NCBI RefSeq assembly: GCF_014282275.1
Contig: NZ_VFIA01000016.1
Location: 1 to 64,000 of the forward strand
Length of the DNA stretch: 64,000 bases
Reading direction: 5' to 3'
Source: Spirosoma utsteinense
Lineage (GTDB): Bacteria > Bacteroidota > Bacteroidia > Cytophagales > Spirosomataceae
A program made the translations under genes and the position numbers. This document shows positions 60,389 through 64,000 of the stretch, piece after piece. A model generated the notes under the pieces. That model was not told the DNA's origin. It saw only the letters and a list, made by a program, of their open reading frames with translations, and ran no database searches. Every line of letters starts with the position of its first letter. Within the stretch, counting starts at the first letter, position 1.

Positions 60389-61549
60389 ATGAACCGATTC
60401 ATCCTTAGTTGCCTGATACTCTTCCTGGCTGGCTGTGCCAGTAAATCTGCCGACGAAGACACGGAACAAACGACGACCACCACCGAAAAACCGACACCCG
60501 ATCAGATTCTGATCTCTCCCGAGCAGTTGAAGGCTATGGATCTGCAACTGGGTGCGGCCAGTCAAACGACCGTCAGCGATGAGGTGAAAACGACGGGCAC
60601 AGTCGACGTCCCCCCGCAGTACATGGCTTCTGTAAGCCCGCTGATCAATGGGGTTATTAAAAGCGTCAATGTCCTGCCCGGCCAGCGGGTCGGTAAGGGG
60701 GCCACGCTGGCCACGCTGCAGAGTCTCGACTACATTCAGATGCAGCAGGATTATTTGCAGGCCATCAGCCAACTGACTTATCAGCAGGCCGAGTTACAGC
60801 GGCAGAAAACGCTGAATGCGGAGGAAGTGGGCGCTAAGAAACGACTCCAGCAAGCCGAAGCCGACTACGGAAGCAACCGGGCGCTGGTTAGCTCGCTGGC
60901 ACTCAAACTGCAAACGCTGGGCACATCGGTTGAGACGCTCAACCAGGGCAGACTCTCGCCGGTCATGCGAATCACCTCGCCGGTTGGGGGCTATGTTACG
61001 GCGTCCAATATCCACCTGGGGCAACAAGTGGCCATGGCCGATGTGCTGTTCGAGGTGATGGATCAGACCCATAAACACCTTGAATTGAGCGTTTTTGAAA
61101 ACGATGCATTTAAGATCAAAAATGGCCAGACGATTCTGCTTAACGATCCGAAGCTGGGCACCGAGACCGTGCGGGGGCGGGTCTATCTGGTTGGAAAAGC
61201 GTTTTCGGGCGACGCACGGACCATTACTATACACGGTCACGTCGACAATGAGCGGCTGGAATCGCGACTTATTCCGGGTATGTTTCTGAACGCCCGTATC
61301 CTCACCGGCTCCCGGATGGCCACAACGTTACCCGAAGAGGCCGTTGTACGCAAGGGCCAAAGCGGGTTCATTTATATTCCAACCGGTGAAGCCCGAACGT
61401 ACCGGCGTATCCCGGTAAAGCTGGGCCAGGCCGAGCAGGGCCGTATCGAAGTTACCCTGCAAACACCGGTCGATCTGGCCAGGGTTGTCATCAAAGGCGC
61501 GTATTTGCTCGAAGCCCAGTTGACAAAAGGCGACGAGGAGGAAGAGTAA
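60389..61549 (+). CDS. RND efflux periplasmic adaptor (CzcB/CusB-like lipoprotein)
   Basis: Membrane-fusion protein that links the pump and channel parts of the CzcA system. A lipobox LAGC (Cys16) indicates an inner-membrane lipoprotein. Barrel-sandwich and hairpin segments are visible: VSPLINGVIKSVNVLPGQRVGKGATLATLQS near 75-105, a coiled-coil hairpin (QAISQLTYQQAELQRQKTLNAEEVGAKKRLQQ), and MRITSPVGGYVTASNIHLGQQV. The length of 386 residues is normal. It is the last gene of the czc cluster. Confidence 0.92.
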   Translation: MNRFILSCLILFLAGCASKSADEDTEQTTTTTEKPTPDQILISPEQLKAMDLQLGAASQTTVSDEVKTTGTVDVPPQYMASVSPLINGVIKSVNVLPGQRVGKGATLATLQSLDYIQMQQDYLQAISQLTYQQAELQRQKTLNAEEVGAKKRLQQAEADYGSNRALVSSLALKLQTLGTSVETLNQGRLSPVMRITSPVGGYVTASNIHLGQQVAMADVLFEVMDQTHKHLELSVFENDAFKIKNGQTILLNDPKLGTETVRGRVYLVGKAFSGDARTITIHGHVDNERLESRLIPGMFLNARILTGSRMATTLPEEAVVRKGQSGFIYIPTGEARTYRRIPVKLGQAEQGRIEVTLQTPVDLARVVIKGAYLLEAQLTKGDEEEE

Positions 61550-61578
61550 GGCCCGGTCTCGTTACAGCCGGCCGGGCC
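61550..61578. terminator. Small hairpin between convergent genes
   Basis: GGCCCGG (61550-61556) pairs with CCGGGCC (61572-61578) across a 15-base loop, just after the adaptor stop and before the end of the dehydrogenase gene. No long T-run is present, so it is a weak terminator at best. Confidence 0.45.
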
Positions 61579-61581
61579 CTA

Positions 61582-64000
61582 TTACTTAAGTGCGTCGAAC
61601 AAAATCTCGGCGGGGTGTTTGGATTTGCGGCCCGTTCCGTCGTGAATCTGGTGGCGGCAGGAGGTACCAGCCGCAGCAATGATTACCGCTTCCGGTTGTT
61701 GCCGGACGGTTGGAAACAAAACCAGTTCGCCAATTTTCATTGATACGTCATAGTGTTCAGCTTCGTAGCCGAACGAACCTGCCATGCCGCAACAGCCTGA
61801 TGGGATCAACTGAACGGTATAATTTTTGGGTAAAGACAATGCCTTTTTGCTCGGGACCAGCGATGAAACGGCTTTCTGCTGACAGTGGCCGTGCAGCTTG
61901 ATGAGCCTGGTTTCGTCGGTAAACTGTTCGGGGCTGATACGGCCTGCTTCCAGCTCACGGGCAAAAAATTCCTCGAACGTGAGGGTATGCTCGGCAATTC
62001 GTTTGGCATCTTCCATCAGCGACTCACCAACCAGATCAGGATACTCGTCGCGGAAGGTCAGGATAGCCGACGGTTCCAGCCCTACCAGTGGTGTGTCGGC
62101 CGTGATGACATCCTTTAACGCTCGTACGTTCCGTTCAGCCAGCGTTTTGGCATACTTGAGCATTCCCTTCGACAAAGCCGCCCGGCCACTTTCTCCATGC
62201 TCGGGAATGACGACGGTATAGCCCAGCCGCTCGAACAGCTGAATCGCTTTCTGACCAACTTCAACATCATTGAAATTGGTAAATTCATCCATGAAAAGCA
62301 GGATCTGACCAACTTCCCTGCTTTCAAACCCGTCTCGCCGTTGTGGCGTAGGGCGCGACTTAAACCAGCTCGTTACCGTCGTTTTCCCCATCAACGGCAT
62401 TGTCCGGTCGGGGTGAAAACCGATGGTGCGGTTGGCGATACGCCGGAGCGCGGGCGTTCCCAGCACACCGTTCCAGGCCCAGGGCACAAGCGAGGCCAGG
62501 CCCGACAATCGGGCGAAGTTGGCAATCAGCCGCGACCGGATCGGGATGCCGTGTTCGTCGTAGTAATGCTGTAAGAATTCTGCTTTTAGCTTCGACACGT
62601 CCACATTAGACGGACATTCGTTTTTGCAGCCCTTGCACGACAGACACAGGTCATACACCTCTTTGATCTCCTCGTGGTCGAAACGGTTTTCCTTCGGCGA
62701 GTGCGTCAGCATCTCGCGCAGGATATTGGCCCGCGCGCGTGTTGAGTCTTTCTCGTTTCGGGTAGCCATGTAGCTGGGGCACATAGTCCCGCCCGATGCT
62801 TCGGTTTTGCGGCAGTCGCCGGAGCCGTTGCATTGCTCGGCATGCTGGAGAATGGTCTGGTCTTTATACCGGAAATACGTCTGAAAGGCGGGCGTTTGCT
62901 GACCGGCTTCGTAGCGCAGGAACGTATCCATGGGGGGCGTCTCAACTACTTTGCCGGGGTTGAAGATGCCGTTCGGGTCCCAGGTATGCTTGATCGTTCG
63001 CATCAACTCGTAGTTGTGTGCGCCTACCATTTTCGGAATGAACTCACCCCGCAAGCGCCCGTCGCCATGCTCGCCCGATAGCGAACCGTCGTACTTTTTG
63101 ACCAGCGTCGCAATTTCCTCGGCAATCATCCGGTACTGCCGGTGACCTTCTTCCGTTTTCAGGTTGATGATGGGGCGCAGGTGCAGCTCGCCCGACCCTG
63201 CGTGTGCGTAGTGGACCGAATGCATCTTATGCTTCGTCAGGATCTCGTTGAACTCCCGGATATAATCGGGCAGATCATGTACATCGACGGCGGTATCCTC
63301 GATCACCGCTACCGCTTTCGCGTCGCCGGGGAGGTTCCCCAACAGCCCGAGTCCGGCTTTACGGAGCGTCCAGATTTTTTTGGTGTCTTCGCCGAAGAGC
63401 AGGGGAAAATGGTAGCCCATGCCCGCGGCCCGCATCTCGGCTTCCATCTGAGCCGCCAGTTGTTCAATTTCGGCCCGCGTATCGCGCGACAGATCGACAA
63501 CGAGGATGATCGGGAAATGGTCGGTCGGGGTCTTTTGAACGAAGAAACTGTTTTTGCGCTGTTCGGGGTTCGTGTCGGCCCGTTCCAGGATAATATCGTC
63601 GATCAGTTCGACCGCGTAAGGCTTATACTTGAGCGCTACCAGCGTAGCACGAAGCGACTCATCGATGGAGTGGCAATGCACACAAACCAGCCCGCTTTCT
63701 TTTGGGGGGAGTGGGACGATATTGAGCTTGATTTCGGTCAGGAAGCAGAGCGTTCCCTCCGAGCCGGCAATGAATTTGGCGAGGTTAAACGGTGGTCCGG
63801 CGGGCGTAAATGGCTCCATCTCCAGGACTTCGTCGAGCGCGTAACCCGTGTTGCGTCGTTCGATGGTGCGCTTCGGAAAGTTGCGCCGGATCTCTGCCTG
63901 ATTAGCCTGGTTGGTCAGGATCTCGTTCGTAGTGAGCAGAATCTTATCGGCCAGGGTAGCGCTGCCATTCCGGCGGCTGGCTTCGCCCACGGCTTTGGTG
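61582..64000 (-). CDS. FAD/Fe-S dehydrogenase, YdiJ/D-lactate dehydrogenase type (partial)
   Basis: Large flavin and iron-sulfur dehydrogenase, probably oxidising a 2-hydroxy acid. The frame is open to the window edge, so roughly the first 200 residues are missing; no start is visible here. The visible part has the end of the FAD-binding PCMH domain (FIAGSEGTLCFLTEI), an FAD-oxidase C-terminal domain (HAGSGELHLRPIIN, GSLSGEHGDGRLRG), a ferredoxin part with CLSCKGCKNECP (about 62609-62650) and an upstream Cys cluster (CNGSGDCRKTEASGGTMCP), and two CCG-type motifs near the end (GHCQQKA, GCCGMAGSFGYE). This order fits YdiJ-like D-2-hydroxyglutarate/lactate dehydrogenases. The exact substrate is not visible. 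Confidence 0.9.
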   Translation of the reverse strand, partial: TKAVGEASRRNGSATLADKILLTTNEILTNQANQAEIRRNFPKRTIERRNTGYALDEVLEMEPFTPAGPPFNLAKFIAGSEGTLCFLTEIKLNIVPLPPKESGLVCVHCHSIDESLRATLVALKYKPYAVELIDDIILERADTNPEQRKNSFFVQKTPTDHFPIILVVDLSRDTRAEIEQLAAQMEAEMRAAGMGYHFPLLFGEDTKKIWTLRKAGLGLLGNLPGDAKAVAVIEDTAVDVHDLPDYIREFNEILTKHKMHSVHYAHAGSGELHLRPIINLKTEEGHRQYRMIAEEIATLVKKYDGSLSGEHGDGRLRGEFIPKMVGAHNYELMRTIKHTWDPNGIFNPGKVVETPPMDTFLRYEAGQQTPAFQTYFRYKDQTILQHAEQCNGSGDCRKTEASGGTMCPSYMATRNEKDSTRARANILREMLTHSPKENRFDHEEIKEVYDLCLSCKGCKNECPSNVDVSKLKAEFLQHYYDEHGIPIRSRLIANFARLSGLASLVPWAWNGVLGTPALRRIANRTIGFHPDRTMPLMGKTTVTSWFKSRPTPQRRDGFESREVGQILLFMDEFTNFNDVEVGQKAIQLFERLGYTVVIPEHGESGRAALSKGMLKYAKTLAERNVRALKDVITADTPLVGLEPSAILTFRDEYPDLVGESLMEDAKRIAEHTLTFEEFFARELEAGRISPEQFTDETRLIKLHGHCQQKAVSSLVPSKKALSLPKNYTVQLIPSGCCGMAGSFGYEAEHYDVSMKIGELVLFPTVRQQPEAVIIAAAGTSCRHQIHDGTGRKSKHPAEILFDALK

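Overview
The window looks like a chromosomal segment of a Bacteroidota bacterium, most likely a Cytophagales member close to Spirosoma. The reasons are: two secreted proteins end in type A sorting domains of the type IX secretion system (T9SS); the promoters that can be read match the Bacteroidota pattern TTG-N19-TAnnTTTG (best case at 23134-23163, in front of a tRNA); starts generally lack Shine-Dalgarno sequences; NuoG is the short form; ExbD is doubled; and a CzcA pump is fused to a TolC-like protein. This assignment is inference from gene content, not from a database search.

Layout. 1-8.8 kb: tail of an unknown gene on +, then nuoA-nuoJ of respiratory complex I on - (transcribed from high to low coordinates), closed by a strong bidirectional terminator; nuoK-N are not here. 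9-14.3 kb: two paralogous secreted SASA/DUF303-type esterases with T9SS tails, behind obg and adk (14.3-16 kb). 16.2-22.2 kb: an energy-transduction operon in the order exbB, exbD, exbD, tonB, a small membrane protein, a PstS-like lipoprotein and a TPR protein. 22.2-23.2 kb: a long gene-poor stretch with tRNA-Pro(GGG). 23.2-28 kb: two tandem M1 metallopeptidases. 28.1-29.2 kb: a HupE/UreJ-like protein overlapping a gamma-carbonic-anhydrase-like protein. 29.3-30.6 kb: a lipoprotein made largely of Asp/Arg/Ser repeats. 30.8-39.4 kb: alpha-2-macroglobulin, a SnoaL-like secreted protein and penicillin-binding protein 1C. 39.5-45.5 kb: beta-CASP metallo-hydrolase, a small unknown protein, a BatD-like protein, chorismate synthase, a palindromic repeat element, a small membrane protein and ApbE. 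45.5-55.2 kb: a Gfo/Idh/MocA oxidoreductase, a TonB-dependent receptor, a low-complexity secreted protein, an APC permease and a metzincin protease with DUF11 domains. 55.4-61.5 kb: a heavy-metal efflux cluster (small His-containing protein, CzcA-TolC fusion, CzcB-like adaptor). 61.6-64 kb: a large FAD/Fe-S dehydrogenase cut by the window edge.

How the parts fit: complex I builds the proton motive force; ExbB/ExbD/TonB carries that energy to outer-membrane receptors such as the one at 47.3 kb; the secreted esterases and proteases fit a polymer-degrading lifestyle; PbpC with alpha-2-macroglobulin forms a known envelope-defence pairing; the Czc cluster exports divalent metals. I saw no prophage, transposase or CRISPR array. 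The best leads for something less described are the PstS-like/TPR genes inside the TonB operon, the DR-repeat lipoprotein, the palindromic element at 43996-44123, and several small conserved-looking proteins.
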